DNA of 64,000 nt, from positions 1-64,000 of the forward strand of contig JAKQOG010000119.1 of assembly GCA_029565395.1 (NCBI GenBank), written 5' to 3'. The notes beneath the pieces were generated by a model that was not told the DNA's origin, did no database searches, and was given only the letters and a program-made list of their open reading frames with translations. This DNA comes from Candidatus Hydrogenedentota bacterium (GTDB lineage: Bacteria; Hydrogenedentota; Hydrogenedentia; Hydrogenedentales; CAILVY01). Position 1 is the first letter of the stretch; each line of letters opens with the position of its first letter. Shown in pieces: positions 54,294 through 63,516 of the stretch. Both the position numbers and the translations under genes were made by a program.

Positions 54294-55412
54294 ATGGCTG
54301 AAAAAGACCTCAAACAAATGTACCGCACCCGTACCGAAGGCAATTTTCCGGACGCTGTCGATGTAATGGGCCGCCGCTATGAAAAAGTGGAGGACCTGCG
54401 TTACGGAACCAACCCGCATCAGCCCGCCGCATTTTACCGCCCGGCGGACACGGACAACCTGGTCCTGGGACACTACAAAATGCTGAAGTCCGGAAAGAGC
54501 GGCCTGTCCCAAACCAATCTGGAAGACATGCACCATGCCATCGGCATCCTGAAATACATGCAACGCCAGGCGTGCGCCGTCATGAAACACTGCAACCCCT
54601 CCGGCGTCGCGATCCAAGCCGGCAAACAGCCTCTGGTCGAAGTATATCAGCGTGCACGCGATGCCGACGCCCAGGCGGCCTTTGGCGGTGTCGTCGCATT
54701 CAACACTGAAGTCGACCTCGCCACCGCCGAGGAAATCATGCAGACCGTCATCGAAGGTGTCGCAGCCCCTGCCTACACGGCGGAAGCACTCGACGCACTC
54801 CACAACTCGGAAAAGTTCAAACGCAACAAAGAACTGCGCATTATCGAGTTTCCCGATCTTTCCGTCCTTCCAAAATACATTGACGAACATGCCAACGCAT
54901 GGGAAATGAAGATTTTTGATGACGGCAGTTTAGTGCTGGCGCAACCGTACCTTTCCTGTGTGAAAAGTACCGCGGATCTAATCCCCGCATACAACGACCA
55001 CCCCAAGAAAGGCCGCATCGATATCGCGCGCACGGCCACGGAACGCGAGTTGGATGACCTGCTCTTTGCGTGGTACGTCAATATCCACGTCCGCTCCAAC
55101 GGCGTCGTTATCGCCAAGAATGGCCAGACCCTCGCCGTCGGCACAGGTCAGCAGGATCGCGTCGGAGCCGTTCTCCAAGCCATCGAGAAGGCCAAGACCA
55201 AATATAAAGGTTCCGAAACCATGGACGGCGCGGTCATGGCCTCCGACGGGTTCTTCCCCTTCCGCGATGCCGTGGATGCCGCCACCTCGCAGGGCGTCCG
55301 AGCCATTGCCCAGCCCGGCGGCAGCGTGAACGACTACGACGCCATTGTCGCCTGTAACGAAGTGGATGCCACGATGGTCTTTACTATGGAGCGTTGCTTC
55401 TCGCACCATTAA
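54294..55412 (+). CDS. purH: Stand-alone AICAR transformylase (PurH C-terminal domain)
   Basis: The 372 residues match only the transformylase half of PurH: LRYGTNPHQPAAFY, MLKSGKSGLSQTN, the catalytic KHCNPSG, AAFGGVVAFN and the end MVFTMERCFSHH. The N-terminal IMP cyclohydrolase domain of usual PurH (about 200 residues) is missing. The enzyme should transfer a formyl group from 10-formyl-THF to AICAR in purine synthesis; ring closure to IMP must come from another protein. GGGAGACG is upstream of the ATG. It diverges from mutS across 269 bases without other genes. Confidence 0.88.
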   Translation: MAEKDLKQMYRTRTEGNFPDAVDVMGRRYEKVEDLRYGTNPHQPAAFYRPADTDNLVLGHYKMLKSGKSGLSQTNLEDMHHAIGILKYMQRQACAVMKHCNPSGVAIQAGKQPLVEVYQRARDADAQAAFGGVVAFNTEVDLATAEEIMQTVIEGVAAPAYTAEALDALHNSEKFKRNKELRIIEFPDLSVLPKYIDEHANAWEMKIFDDGSLVLAQPYLSCVKSTADLIPAYNDHPKKGRIDIARTATERELDDLLFAWYVNIHVRSNGVVIAKNGQTLAVGTGQQDRVGAVLQAIEKAKTKYKGSETMDGAVMASDGFFPFRDAVDAATSQGVRAIAQPGGSVNDYDAIVACNEVDATMVFTMERCFSHH

Positions 55413-55436
55413 GCCAATAGCGGAAAGACGGTGAAG

Positions 55437-56618
55437 ATGAGAGTTTTAATCGCAAGCATAGTGGCAGTGTGTTCTTTTCAGATAAACATCTGGGCGCAAA
55501 ATGCCCTTCCGGGAGAAAATCAACCAGGACTGGTGCGGTTGATGCTTCCGGATACAGTGTATGCCGTGCCCGGAATCGAAACAAATATCTACTTTGATAA
55601 CCTGATTCTGGCGGTTAATCCAAGGAACTATGCTTTTGATGTCACCTGCGATAAGGGAAAACAACAATCGGAACGCTGGACCTTTATCCCCGCCCCTGAA
55701 GAGACGGGCGCCTTCCCCCTGAAGATTGAGGTGCGAAACTCAGAAAACCAGATCGTCGCCAGCGCACAAACATCCATCCAGATCTCTCCCCAAGATGCCG
55801 GCAAGGACAAACCGGTTTCATTACTGATGATTGGCGACAGCCTTACGCACGCCTCCATTTATCCGCAGCGAGTAATGGAGGCCTGTTCCTCTCCTGGGAA
55901 TCCGGCGCTTACGCTCGTGGGTGCACATGTGCCCGAAAGTGCTGCACCCGGCATACGCCATGAAGGATACGGCGGTTGGGCGGCCAGCACCTTCGCCACC
56001 AAGTTTACGGGAATAATGCACACGGGCACGTATTCCGAGCGGGGCAGCCCGTTTTTGTACGACGACGGAAAAGGAAACCGCTCCCTGGATTTTGCACACT
56101 ATTGCCAGGACATTAATGGCGGGAAAACACCTGATTACATCACAATATTTCTCGGTTGCAATGACACCTTCGGCGCCACCGATGAAACAATTGAGTCCAC
56201 CATAGACGGCATGCTGAGTCACATGGATGCACTGGTTGCCATGATTCATCGTGTTAATCCTAATACTGGAATCGGTTTCATGCCACCCGTACCGCCCGCC
56301 TCCAGCCAGGATGCATTCGGAGCAAATTACAAATGCGGGCAAACACAATGGCAATACCGCCGCAACCAGCACCGCGCCGTGGAACGCATGTATCAGCATT
56401 TTGCAGGACGGCAGAAAGAACACATTTTCATGATCCCTGCTTTTGTTAACCTGGATTGTGTTCACAACTATCCGGAAGCCCCGGAACCCGCCAATGCACA
56501 AAAAGAGGATGCACTCCTTCGGCAGAATAATGGCGTTCATCCTGCCCCCCAAGGCTATCGGCAGATCGGTGACAGCCTTTATTGCTGGTTGAAAGCACAG
56601 GTAATCACTACCCCCTAA
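55437..56618 (+). CDS. Secreted SGNH/GDSL-family esterase
   Basis: ATG 55437 starts MRVLIASIVAVCSFQINIWAQ, a signal peptide; the listed GTG adds two residues. Residues about 35-120 form a beta-sandwich. The SGNH domain has MIGDSLTHA (catalytic Ser), GYGGW (Gly), FLGCNDTFGA (Asn) and NGVHPAPQGY (His with its acidic partner region). Such enzymes remove acetyl or other acyl groups from polysaccharides. It starts 24 bases after purH, so it may share a transcript, although the functions are unrelated. Confidence 0.85.
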   Translation: MRVLIASIVAVCSFQINIWAQNALPGENQPGLVRLMLPDTVYAVPGIETNIYFDNLILAVNPRNYAFDVTCDKGKQQSERWTFIPAPEETGAFPLKIEVRNSENQIVASAQTSIQISPQDAGKDKPVSLLMIGDSLTHASIYPQRVMEACSSPGNPALTLVGAHVPESAAPGIRHEGYGGWAASTFATKFTGIMHTGTYSERGSPFLYDDGKGNRSLDFAHYCQDINGGKTPDYITIFLGCNDTFGATDETIESTIDGMLSHMDALVAMIHRVNPNTGIGFMPPVPPASSQDAFGANYKCGQTQWQYRRNQHRAVERMYQHFAGRQKEHIFMIPAFVNLDCVHNYPEAPEPANAQKEDALLRQNNGVHPAPQGYRQIGDSLYCWLKAQVITTP

Positions 56619-56726
56619 CACAAAAAACGTTAATCCAGAAAAACATCCGCATTGAACCGAACCCTCCGCTTATGGCACTGTTCACAAGTGAAGAATTCTG
56701 TAACCGTTTAAGAGAGAATAAACGCC

Positions 56727-57791
56727 ATGGGTAAGAAAGAGCCGGACATAAATGCGATGCTGGCATGTCCGAGACCGTTTGAGCCTTCCTCGCATATTAC
56801 TATGGCCCATGGCGGCGGTGGTCTCGTGATGCACCGTCTGATTGAAGATGTCTTTATGAAGGCTTTTGACAATCCCCTCCTGGGCCAGCGCCACGATGCG
56901 GCTTCACTTTCCATAAAGGGTGTGCATCTCGCTTTTACCACCGATTCTTATGTCGTGCAGCCCCTGATATTTCCCGGCGGCGACATTGGATCCCTCGCGG
57001 TCCATGGCACCGTAAATGATTTGGCCATGGCAGGTGCGCGGCCCCTCTACCTCAGCGCCGGTTTCATCCTTGAGGAAGGTCTCTCCCTCGATCTCTTGCG
57101 GAAAATTGTTAACTCGATGCGGTGCGCGGCGGATGCCTCCAAAGTAGCCTTGGTCACCGGCGACACCAAGGTGGTCAACCACCGCAACGGCGATGGTCTG
57201 TTCATCAATACGGCCGGCATTGGCGTCATTGAACATGATCGTGTGATTGGTCCCGGTTCCGTGTGCCCAGGAGACGCCATCCTGATTAATGGCGATCTTG
57301 GACGCCACGGCATCGCCATCATGGCCGTGCGCGAAGGCCTCGAATTCGAAACCACCATCGAGAGCGATTCCGCACCCGTCGCCGCTGCCGTCCTGGATCT
57401 CCTCGGCCAAGGAATTGACGTCCACTGTCTCCGCGACCTTACTCGCGGCGGACTCGCCAGCACCATCAACGAAATCGCTGAATCTTCCGGCTGCGGGGCG
57501 CTGATTCGCGAATCTGCCGTTCCCGTGCGCGATGACGTGGCGGGCGCGTGCGAAGTTCTGGGGTTCGATCCCCTCTACGTCGCCAACGAAGGCCGTTTCA
57601 TGGCCTATGTCGCCGAACAGGATGCGAACCGGGCAATGGAAATATTATCGCGGCACGCCACGGACACTCAGCCTGCCTTGATCGGCCACGTTACCGATAC
57701 CGCCTCCAAACGCGTCATCCTCGAAAGCCGTATCGGCGCCATGCGCATCCTCGACATGCTCAGCGGCGAACAACTCCCACGCATCTGCTGA
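56727..57791 (+). CDS. hypE: HypE-family hydrogenase maturation protein
   Basis: The 354 residues follow the PurM-like fold of Hyp[19 protein letters not shown], then [19 protein letters not shown], then [20 protein letters not shown] and [11 protein letters not shown]. The protein ends exactly in PRIC, whose terminal Cys is carbamoylated by HypF and dehydrated to the thiocyanate that donates cyanide to the NiFe hydrogenase centre. All key features are intact. No other hyp gene or hydrogenase subunit is in the window, so it is an orphan here. It follows the SGNH gene after 108 bases. Confidence 0.92.
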   Translation: MGKKEPDINAMLACPRPFEPSSHITMAHGGGGLVMHRLIEDVFMKAFDNPLLGQRHDAASLSIKGVHLAFTTDSYVVQPLIFPGGDIGSLAVHGTVNDLAMAGARPLYLSAGFILEEGLSLDLLRKIVNSMRCAADASKVALVTGDTKVVNHRNGDGLFINTAGIGVIEHDRVIGPGSVCPGDAILINGDLGRHGIAIMAVREGLEFETTIESDSAPVAAAVLDLLGQGIDVHCLRDLTRGGLASTINEIAESSGCGALIRESAVPVRDDVAGACEVLGFDPLYVANEGRFMAYVAEQDANRAMEILSRHATDTQPALIGHVTDTASKRVILESRIGAMRILDMLSGEQLPRIC

Positions 57792-57799
57792 CTCAGTTG

Positions 57800-57920
57800 A
57801 GTGCTTCCACACCGAAGGTGTGACCAACACTTTGAAACTTTTTATGCAGGGGGAAATCACAAACCTTGGGTAGCGCTTTCCACCACCCATGGCTGTGGCA
57901 TATATCCCCATTGGGGAAAA
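57800..57920. repeat. Cluster of three short dyads, possible dispersed intergenic element
   Basis: The 337-base gap 57792-58128 contains CACACC-GAA-GGTGTG (57808-57822), CCTTGGGT...ACCCATGG (57864-57892, one mismatch) and CCCC-ATT-GGGG near 57907. Such clusters resemble dispersed intergenic repeats that I associate with planctomycete-type genomes. The first dyad could also end the hypE transcript. Confidence 0.45.
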
Positions 57921-58046
57921 ATGTGATGCCGCAGGTGTATGGGTATGTTTAGGCGTTTCTTCTCAATTCACCCCGGTGTTCAGACGGTTGGCGAACTCTC
58001 AATGACAATTACCTCTCCTGCCAACGCGAACGAATGGAGGTGTATC

Positions 58047-58076
58047 TTGTGAAAAATCCGGTCCCGGTGATAGGAT
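58047..58076 (+). promoter_or_regulatory. Possible promoter of the sugar isomerase/sulfatase operon
   Basis: TTGTGA, an 18-base spacer and TAGGAT, about 50 bases before the start codon. It is a moderate match only. Confidence 0.4.
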
Positions 58077-58128
58077 AGCGAGTGCACAATTAGTAGACAC
58101 CAACACCATAGCGCGGGAGGAATCGAAG

Positions 58129-58971
58129 ATGATTGAGTTGGGCATGCACACGGACAATTGGCGCCCCCTGAGCGGCAGTTTCAAGCAGGCGGCGGAAACG
58201 GCGGTCAAGTATGGATTGAAGCATTTGGAGTTTGCCGCGATCCACGGGCAGTATTTCATTCAGGCGATGGGGTATGAGCCGGGCATTTCGCTCCAATCGA
58301 ATCCGCGCGCGCTCAAGCGGTATTGCGACGAGCGGGGGCTGATGATCTCGCAGATTGACGGGTCGTATCCGCTGATGGGCCCGGACGGCGCGACGTTCGG
58401 CGTGCAATACGTGCAGCAGTCCATCCGTTTTGCGGCAGAACTGGATTGTCCGATGGTGGACACGGTGGACGGCGCATTCGAGATCGATGGGTACACCCGC
58501 GACGAGGTGTTCCGGATCACGTGCGACAATTACCGGCAGGTGCTTCCCTGGGCGGAGGATTATAAGATCGTTATCAACGTGGAGCCGCACGGCCCCTACA
58601 CGAACGACCCGGAATTCATGCTGAAGCTGTTCAAGCATTTTGATTCGGAGTGGCTGCGGTGTAATTTCGACACGGGCAATTCGTTTATCGCGGGCCACGA
58701 CCCGCTGGAATACATGAAAACACTGCGGCCCTACATTTCGCACTGTCACATCAAGGATGTGAGTGCGGGGTTGGCGGCGGCGGTGCGCGGCGAGGAAACG
58801 GGGATTGCATGCAGCGAGGTGCCGATTGGCGGCGGGGTCAATGCGGACAACATCAAGAAGTGCCTGGCGTATTTGCAGGAAACGGGCTGGAGCGGCGTGG
58901 TTTCACTTGAATGTTACGGGGCGGACGACAATATCCGCAAGAGCGTGGAGTTTTTACGCGCGCTGGTATAG
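58129..58971 (+). CDS. Sugar phosphate isomerase/epimerase (xylose-isomerase-like TIM barrel)
   Basis: GGAGG sits 8 bases before the ATG. The 280 residues form an AP-endonuclease-2/xylose-isomerase-like barrel with the usual metal ligands: Glu in IVINVEPHG, Asp in CNFDTGN, His in SHCHIKD and Glu in VVSLECYG. Such enzymes isomerise or epimerise sugars or inositol derivatives with Mn2+ or Mg2+. There is no signal, so it acts in the cytoplasm. It starts an operon with the sulfatase (27 bases apart), suggesting a shared sulfated-sugar pathway. Confidence 0.85.
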   Translation: MIELGMHTDNWRPLSGSFKQAAETAVKYGLKHLEFAAIHGQYFIQAMGYEPGISLQSNPRALKRYCDERGLMISQIDGSYPLMGPDGATFGVQYVQQSIRFAAELDCPMVDTVDGAFEIDGYTRDEVFRITCDNYRQVLPWAEDYKIVINVEPHGPYTNDPEFMLKLFKHFDSEWLRCNFDTGNSFIAGHDPLEYMKTLRPYISHCHIKDVSAGLAAAVRGEETGIACSEVPIGGGVNADNIKKCLAYLQETGWSGVVSLECYGADDNIRKSVEFLRALV

Positions 58972-58998
58972 GCACAACCCTGAACAGGAGGGAGCGGC

Positions 58999-60540
58999 AT
59001 GATTACACGACGGCATTTTCTGAAAGGGATGGCCGCGGGCACGGCCGCAATGGCCGTATCCGGCCCAATCCCCGCGCAGGCGGCACCCGGACCGCCCAAC
59101 ATCATTTTCATCCTGGCGGATGACATCGGCTATGGCGATTTGGGCTGTTGCGGCGCGACCAAGGTCAAAACGCCCAATCTGGACCGAATCGCACGCGAAG
59201 GCGTTCGCTTTACCGATGCGCACTCGACCGCGGCGGTCTGCACGCCCACGCGGTACAGTTTTCTTACCGGGCAATACGCATGGCGCAACCCCGACGGGGA
59301 TCATATCTTGAGTGGCGTCGCGCCGCTGGCCATTCCGAAGGGCATGGCAACGGTTCCTTCCCTGCTGAAAGAGGCGGGGTATGCCACGGGGGTGGTGGGC
59401 AAGTGGCACCTGGGCCTGGGCACGAAAGAGAAGCCGGTGGATTACAACCAGGATGTGCAGCCGGGTCCGCTGGAGGCGGGGTTTGATTATGCGTTCTTCT
59501 TCCCGGCGACGGGCGACCGCGTGCCGTGCGTGTTTGTGGAGAACCACCGGGTTATGGGACTGGATCCTTCGGATCCAATTCAGGTGAGTTACGAGCAAAA
59601 GGTCGGGAATGATCCCACGGGAGAAGAACATCCTGAATTGCTCAAGATTAAGGCGGACAAGTCGCATTCCAAGACGATTGTGAACGGCGTGAGCCGGATC
59701 GGGTATATGTCCGGCGGAAATTCCGCGCGATGGGTGGATGAAGACATCGCAGACACCTTCACGCGAAAGGCGGTGTCGTTCATAGAACAAAACAAAGATC
59801 ATCCGTTCTTCCTGTATTTTGCGCCTCACGACATTCATGAGCCGATGGTGCCGCATCCGCGGTTCCGGGGCACGAGCGAATGCGGGTGGCGCGGCGACGT
59901 GATCCATCAGTTGGACTGGAGCGTGGGCGAGGTGCTGGCGGCGCTGGATCGGCTGAACCTGGCCGGCAACACGCTGATCATCTTCACGAGCGATAATGGC
60001 GGCGCCATTAAGGACACTTATGACGATGGCACCAATGCGCTGCATGCGCTTCAGCCGCCCAACGCGCCCCTGCGCGGGGAAAAGGGCACATTGTATGAAG
60101 GAGGCCATCGGGAGCCGTTCCTGGCGCGCTGGCCCGGCAAGATTTCGGCTGGCACGACGTCGGATGAACTTATCGGCCTTATCGACATGCTGGCCATGTT
60201 TACCGCGGTTGCGGGGGGCGCCCTTCCATCGGACGCTGGACCGGACAGTTATAATGTGCTTCCGGCGCTATTGGGCGAAAAGCGGGCAGCGCCGTTGCGC
60301 GATCATCTGGTGCTGCAAATTAACGGCAGGGAGCCGTTGGCTATTCGGCAGGGTCCGTGGGTGCTGATTAACAAACGCCGGGGCAAAAAACAGCCTGCTG
60401 ATGTCAAGAACGCAGAGTTGTACAATCTCGCCGAAGACTTGGCGGAAAAGGATAATGTTGCGAAAAAGTATCCGGAAAAAGTGAAGGAATTGACTGCGCT
60501 GCTGGATCGTGTGTGCAGCACCCCGCGCAGCCGGACGTGA
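58999..60540 (+). CDS. Tat-exported sulfatase
   Basis: The N-terminus has a twin-arginine signal (RRHFLKGMAAGTAAMAV). The type-I sulfatase core follows: NIIFILADDIGYGD with the metal Asp pair, the formylglycine motif CTPTR at residue 81, GKWHLG and FTSDNGGA. Cys81 should be oxidised to formylglycine by an FGE enzyme encoded elsewhere. The enzyme hydrolyses sulfate esters, probably from sulfated polysaccharides. It is a normal length (513). Its neighbours are sugar isomerase-type genes. There is a clear GGAG upstream of the ATG. Confidence 0.93.
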   Translation: MITRRHFLKGMAAGTAAMAVSGPIPAQAAPGPPNIIFILADDIGYGDLGCCGATKVKTPNLDRIAREGVRFTDAHSTAAVCTPTRYSFLTGQYAWRNPDGDHILSGVAPLAIPKGMATVPSLLKEAGYATGVVGKWHLGLGTKEKPVDYNQDVQPGPLEAGFDYAFFFPATGDRVPCVFVENHRVMGLDPSDPIQVSYEQKVGNDPTGEEHPELLKIKADKSHSKTIVNGVSRIGYMSGGNSARWVDEDIADTFTRKAVSFIEQNKDHPFFLYFAPHDIHEPMVPHPRFRGTSECGWRGDVIHQLDWSVGEVLAALDRLNLAGNTLIIFTSDNGGAIKDTYDDGTNALHALQPPNAPLRGEKGTLYEGGHREPFLARWPGKISAGTTSDELIGLIDMLAMFTAVAGGALPSDAGPDSYNVLPALLGEKRAAPLRDHLVLQINGREPLAIRQGPWVLINKRRGKKQPADVKNAELYNLAEDLAEKDNVAKKYPEKVKELTALLDRVCSTPRSRT

Positions 60541-60659
60541 AATAGATTAGAACGGGAGTAACGTGCATTGTTTTGCCATTGCGCGCCTACGGCCGCAGTC
60601 GCCGGTGATTTTTGGAATAAAGTGTATGAGATTTCAAAGCACAGCTTTAAGGACAAGCC

Positions 60660-60684
60660 CGTTCCCAAGTCCAACTTGGGAACG
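60660..60684. repeat. Perfect 11-bp hairpin of the CGTTCCCAAG type
   Basis: CGTTCCCAAGT, loop CCA, ACTTGGGAACG. One strand translates as LVPKLDLGT, close to the VPKLELGNE artefact that I recognise from dispersed REP-like repeats. It lies in the gap between the sulfatase and isomerase-like genes. Confidence 0.6.
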
Positions 60685-60703
60685 AGTGGCAAGGAGTTAA
60701 CCC

Positions 60704-62266
60704 ATGCAGGAACAGAACCGTCAATCAAATTCCCATTTGATAAAAGAAGACGAAAAGGCCGGTGTAAGCCGGCGGTTTTTTCTGAGCAGCGTTAGTGCGG
60801 GCGCCGTAGCGCTGGGGGCCACTTCGATGATGCAGTCCGCCGTGGGAAAACCGGCGAAGGAAGAAGGCGGGCTTCCGGTGGGCAAGGCCCTGCGGGTGCA
60901 GCCGGTGCTGGTGTATGCCGTGTCGAAACCACAGGAGAAGACAAGTTGGCGGCCCTACGGCGCGATTCAGTCCGATGCGGCGGCGGCAGAAGAGGTAAAA
61001 CGCATCGAAGCGGAACTGGCCGATCTCGTGAAAACTGTCGAGTTTCCGGTGGAAGTGCTGCCGGTGATTTCGGCGAGTTCGGAAGACAAAATCAAGCAGA
61101 TGGCGGGCACGGATGCCGATGTGCTGCTGGTGTATGCCGCGACCGGTCCCACGGAATGGTTTCAAGCACTGGCGGCGTCAAAAGCGGCGAATATCATGTT
61201 TTTGCGGCATCAATCCGGACCGCATTACCTTTGGTACGAAATCGCGCACTGGCGGCTGCTGCGGTTTAATGAGGACGCCATGGTGGAGCCAAACATGGAT
61301 GTCGGCGACATTGTGGTGGACAAGTACGAGGAAGTGGCGTGGCGGTTGCGCGCACTGTATGGGCTGAAAAACGCACGGGGCACGAAAATGCTGGCCATCG
61401 GAAGTCTGGCGGCATACAGCAAGCCCGGTCAGGAATTAGGCCCCAACTATGCGCGGGACGTGTGGGGATATACGATAGAGATCGTTCCTCACGAGGAGTT
61501 CAAGCAGCGGCTGGAGCGCGCCAAGTCGGATGCGGCGGTAATGCAGAAAGTGGCGCAGGATGTGGCGGATTTCCTGGAGCGTCCGAAGCTGAAACTGCAG
61601 ACGGAGCGGCGCTTCGTGGAGAACTCCTTCGTGGCCTATCATGTGTGCCGGGAACTGTTGCAGGAAAAGAATGCATTCAATTTCGGATTTGATCATTGCA
61701 TGGGCGGGGACGTTATCGGGATGCTGGACACGCCGCCGTGCCTGGTGCTGGCGCTGGCGAATGATGAAGGCTACACCGCGTATTGCCATACCGACCTTAC
61801 GCACACGGTGCCGGGAGTGCTATTGCGCTGGATCAGCGGCAAGCCATCGTTCGTATGCAACACGCATTTCCCGCATGACGGCATATTTACCGTGGCCCAT
61901 TGCGCCGCGCCGATGAAAATGAACGGCCGCACTCCGGAGCCCACGACGGTAATGACGCACTACGAATCCGATTATGGTGCGGCCACGAAGGTGGAATACC
62001 CGAAGGGCCAGGAACTCACCGTGGTGATATCCGCGCTCAATTGCAAACGCTGGCACGGGTTTTCAGGCGCCGTGATCGATTCGCCGTCGCTGCCCGCGTG
62101 CCGGTCGCAGATGAACATCAAGGTTAACGGCGATTGGAAAGGCCTGCTGGAGCGCATGGAAGGATTCCACGCGCAAATTGTGTATGGCAATTACCTCCGG
62201 GAAGTGGGGTATGCTCTCAAGAAGGTCAAAGCGGTTGAATGGAAAAACTACAGCACCGAGGCATGA
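60704..62266 (+). CDS. Tat-exported L-fucose-isomerase-like protein
   Basis: AAGGAG lies 8 bases before the ATG. A twin-arginine signal (SRRFFLSSVSAGAVALG, residues 22-38) predicts export. The body of about 480 residues resembles the L-fucose/L-arabinose isomerase fold. An N-terminal part carries VLLVYAATGPTEWFQAL. The C-terminal part has FGFDHCMGGDVIGMLDTPPC, with a Glu-free but Asp/His-rich pocket, and YCHTDLTHTVPG. The exact activity is uncertain, because classical isomerases are cytoplasmic and use a Glu/Asp/His metal site. It may have a different substrate or serve as an exported enzyme on free sugars. Its neighbours are a sulfatase and a sugar isomerase. Confidence 0.55.
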   Translation: MQEQNRQSNSHLIKEDEKAGVSRRFFLSSVSAGAVALGATSMMQSAVGKPAKEEGGLPVGKALRVQPVLVYAVSKPQEKTSWRPYGAIQSDAAAAEEVKRIEAELADLVKTVEFPVEVLPVISASSEDKIKQMAGTDADVLLVYAATGPTEWFQALAASKAANIMFLRHQSGPHYLWYEIAHWRLLRFNEDAMVEPNMDVGDIVVDKYEEVAWRLRALYGLKNARGTKMLAIGSLAAYSKPGQELGPNYARDVWGYTIEIVPHEEFKQRLERAKSDAAVMQKVAQDVADFLERPKLKLQTERRFVENSFVAYHVCRELLQEKNAFNFGFDHCMGGDVIGMLDTPPCLVLALANDEGYTAYCHTDLTHTVPGVLLRWISGKPSFVCNTHFPHDGIFTVAHCAAPMKMNGRTPEPTTVMTHYESDYGAATKVEYPKGQELTVVISALNCKRWHGFSGAVIDSPSLPACRSQMNIKVNGDWKGLLERMEGFHAQIVYGNYLREVGYALKKVKAVEWKNYSTEA

Positions 62267-62477
62267 TGTGAGACTCTTTCATGCGGCGTATGAAGCATAT
62301 CAGGAGGAACGGCAACAGCAACGGAAATAATTGACGCGAATGTGAAAAGGAAACCGTTAATGGTCCTTTCTCTCTGTATTCTACCCATCTATTCCGCAAG
62401 TGCAAAAGAATGTGTTATCGGCATATTTGCTGAACCGTGTCAGAAAAGAACGGCCCAATACGCCTGGGGATGGCTTT

Positions 62478-63188
62478 CTATAGAGTCCATGTCCGCATCC
62501 GTATTTCCGAAACCTTTCGGGGAAGGAAGAAACGGTAAGCGGCGATACCGAATACGAATCCGCCGATGTGCGCCCACCAGGCGATCCCTCCCGCATGATC
62601 CGAATCGGTCAGGGCGAGTGTTCCGCTGAAGAATTGCATGACGAACCAAAAGAACATGTAGAAGAAGGCGCGGACTTCGATAAAAAGCGGGTAGAAGAAA
62701 ATGGGCACCACGCAGACGATGCGGGCCATGGGGAACAGAAATACATATGCCGCCAGCACGCCCGCGATGGCTCCCGATGCCCCAATCACTGGTACGCGGG
62801 AATTGCCGTTGGTCAGTAAATGCACCACGCCCGCCACCATGCCGCACAGCAGATAGAACGCCACAAAACGCAGGTGGCCCATGCGGTCTTCCACGTTATC
62901 GCCGAATATCCAGAGAATCCACATATTGACGATGATGTGGAGCCACCCTCCATGCAGAAACATACTGGTGAGGAAAGGCCAGTAGTTGTCCGGATACCCA
63001 ACCCATGAAGCCCAAAGCGGATGCGTAAATCGCCTGGGCACGATGCCAAAGAGATAAATCAGATTTTCAAGTTGTTGATCCGAAAGCGTTAGCTGAAAAA
63101 CGAACACAGCCACGTTTATCAAAATGATACTCGTGGTAACAATGGGCACGGGACGTTGTCCCGGCACGTTATCGCGAATCGGAAACAT
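62478..63188 (-). CDS. Rhomboid-family intramembrane serine protease
   Basis: The 236 residues have six or seven helices. The rhomboid motifs are present: FLHGGWLHIIVNMWILWIFG in the second helix, the catalytic Ser in VIGASGAIAG (about residue 136) and the catalytic His in WWAHIGGFVFG (about 204). It cleaves membrane proteins within or next to their transmembrane segments. The long loop 1 (about residues 40-70) is typical. Its start is ATG 63188. No partner protein is obvious, and it is separated from the TetR gene by a 328-base gap. Confidence 0.9.
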   Translation of the reverse strand: MFPIRDNVPGQRPVPIVTTSIILINVAVFVFQLTLSDQQLENLIYLFGIVPRRFTHPLWASWVGYPDNYWPFLTSMFLHGGWLHIIVNMWILWIFGDNVEDRMGHLRFVAFYLLCGMVAGVVHLLTNGNSRVPVIGASGAIAGVLAAYVFLFPMARIVCVVPIFFYPLFIEVRAFFYMFFWFVMQFFSGTLALTDSDHAGGIAWWAHIGGFVFGIAAYRFFLPRKVSEIRMRTWTL

Positions 63189-63424
63189 ACCCTACATCTT
63201 CCAGAAATGGCCGTGCATTTTCCAGCGAAGCCGATTGATGGGGGTAGGATGCAATCTCCGCCTGTGTTTCTGCCGATCCTGAACGCTTGAAATGGGGGAT
63301 GAACGGTGAGCGAATTTTGGTGAAGGAGCATTTCACGCTGGCGGCCCCCTGCAACCTTAAACACATGCCTGGCACGGGGTATATGGTTTGACAAAGGATA
63401 GTTTTTCGAGATTCTGTTTAGGGG

Positions 63425-63470
63425 CAAGCGATACATATTGCTTGACAGGGTTTTGTCGTGCCGGTATGAT
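63425..63470 (+). promoter_or_regulatory. Consensus promoter with an overlapping dyad before the TetR gene
   Basis: TTGACA (63442-63447), a 17-base spacer and TATGAT (63465-63470). CAAGC...GCTTG (63425-63444) is an inverted repeat touching the -35 box and could be the site of the TetR protein itself. The rest of the 63189-63516 gap holds a second TTGACA near 63390 and no supported gene. Confidence 0.7.
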
Positions 63471-63516
63471 GAGGCGGAATTCATCAACTGAGTTTCTGCT
63501 CAACGGATGGTGAAAA

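Noticed and set aside
54054-54890. Minus-strand ORF of 278 residues over purH
   Set aside because: It covers the purH start region antisense and shows no family motifs, while purH has its full motif set.
62342-62629. Plus-strand ORF of 95 residues with a signal-like start
   Set aside because: It has a GTG start without a good ribosome site and runs far into the rhomboid gene on the other strand; the second half is arginine-rich shadow sequence.
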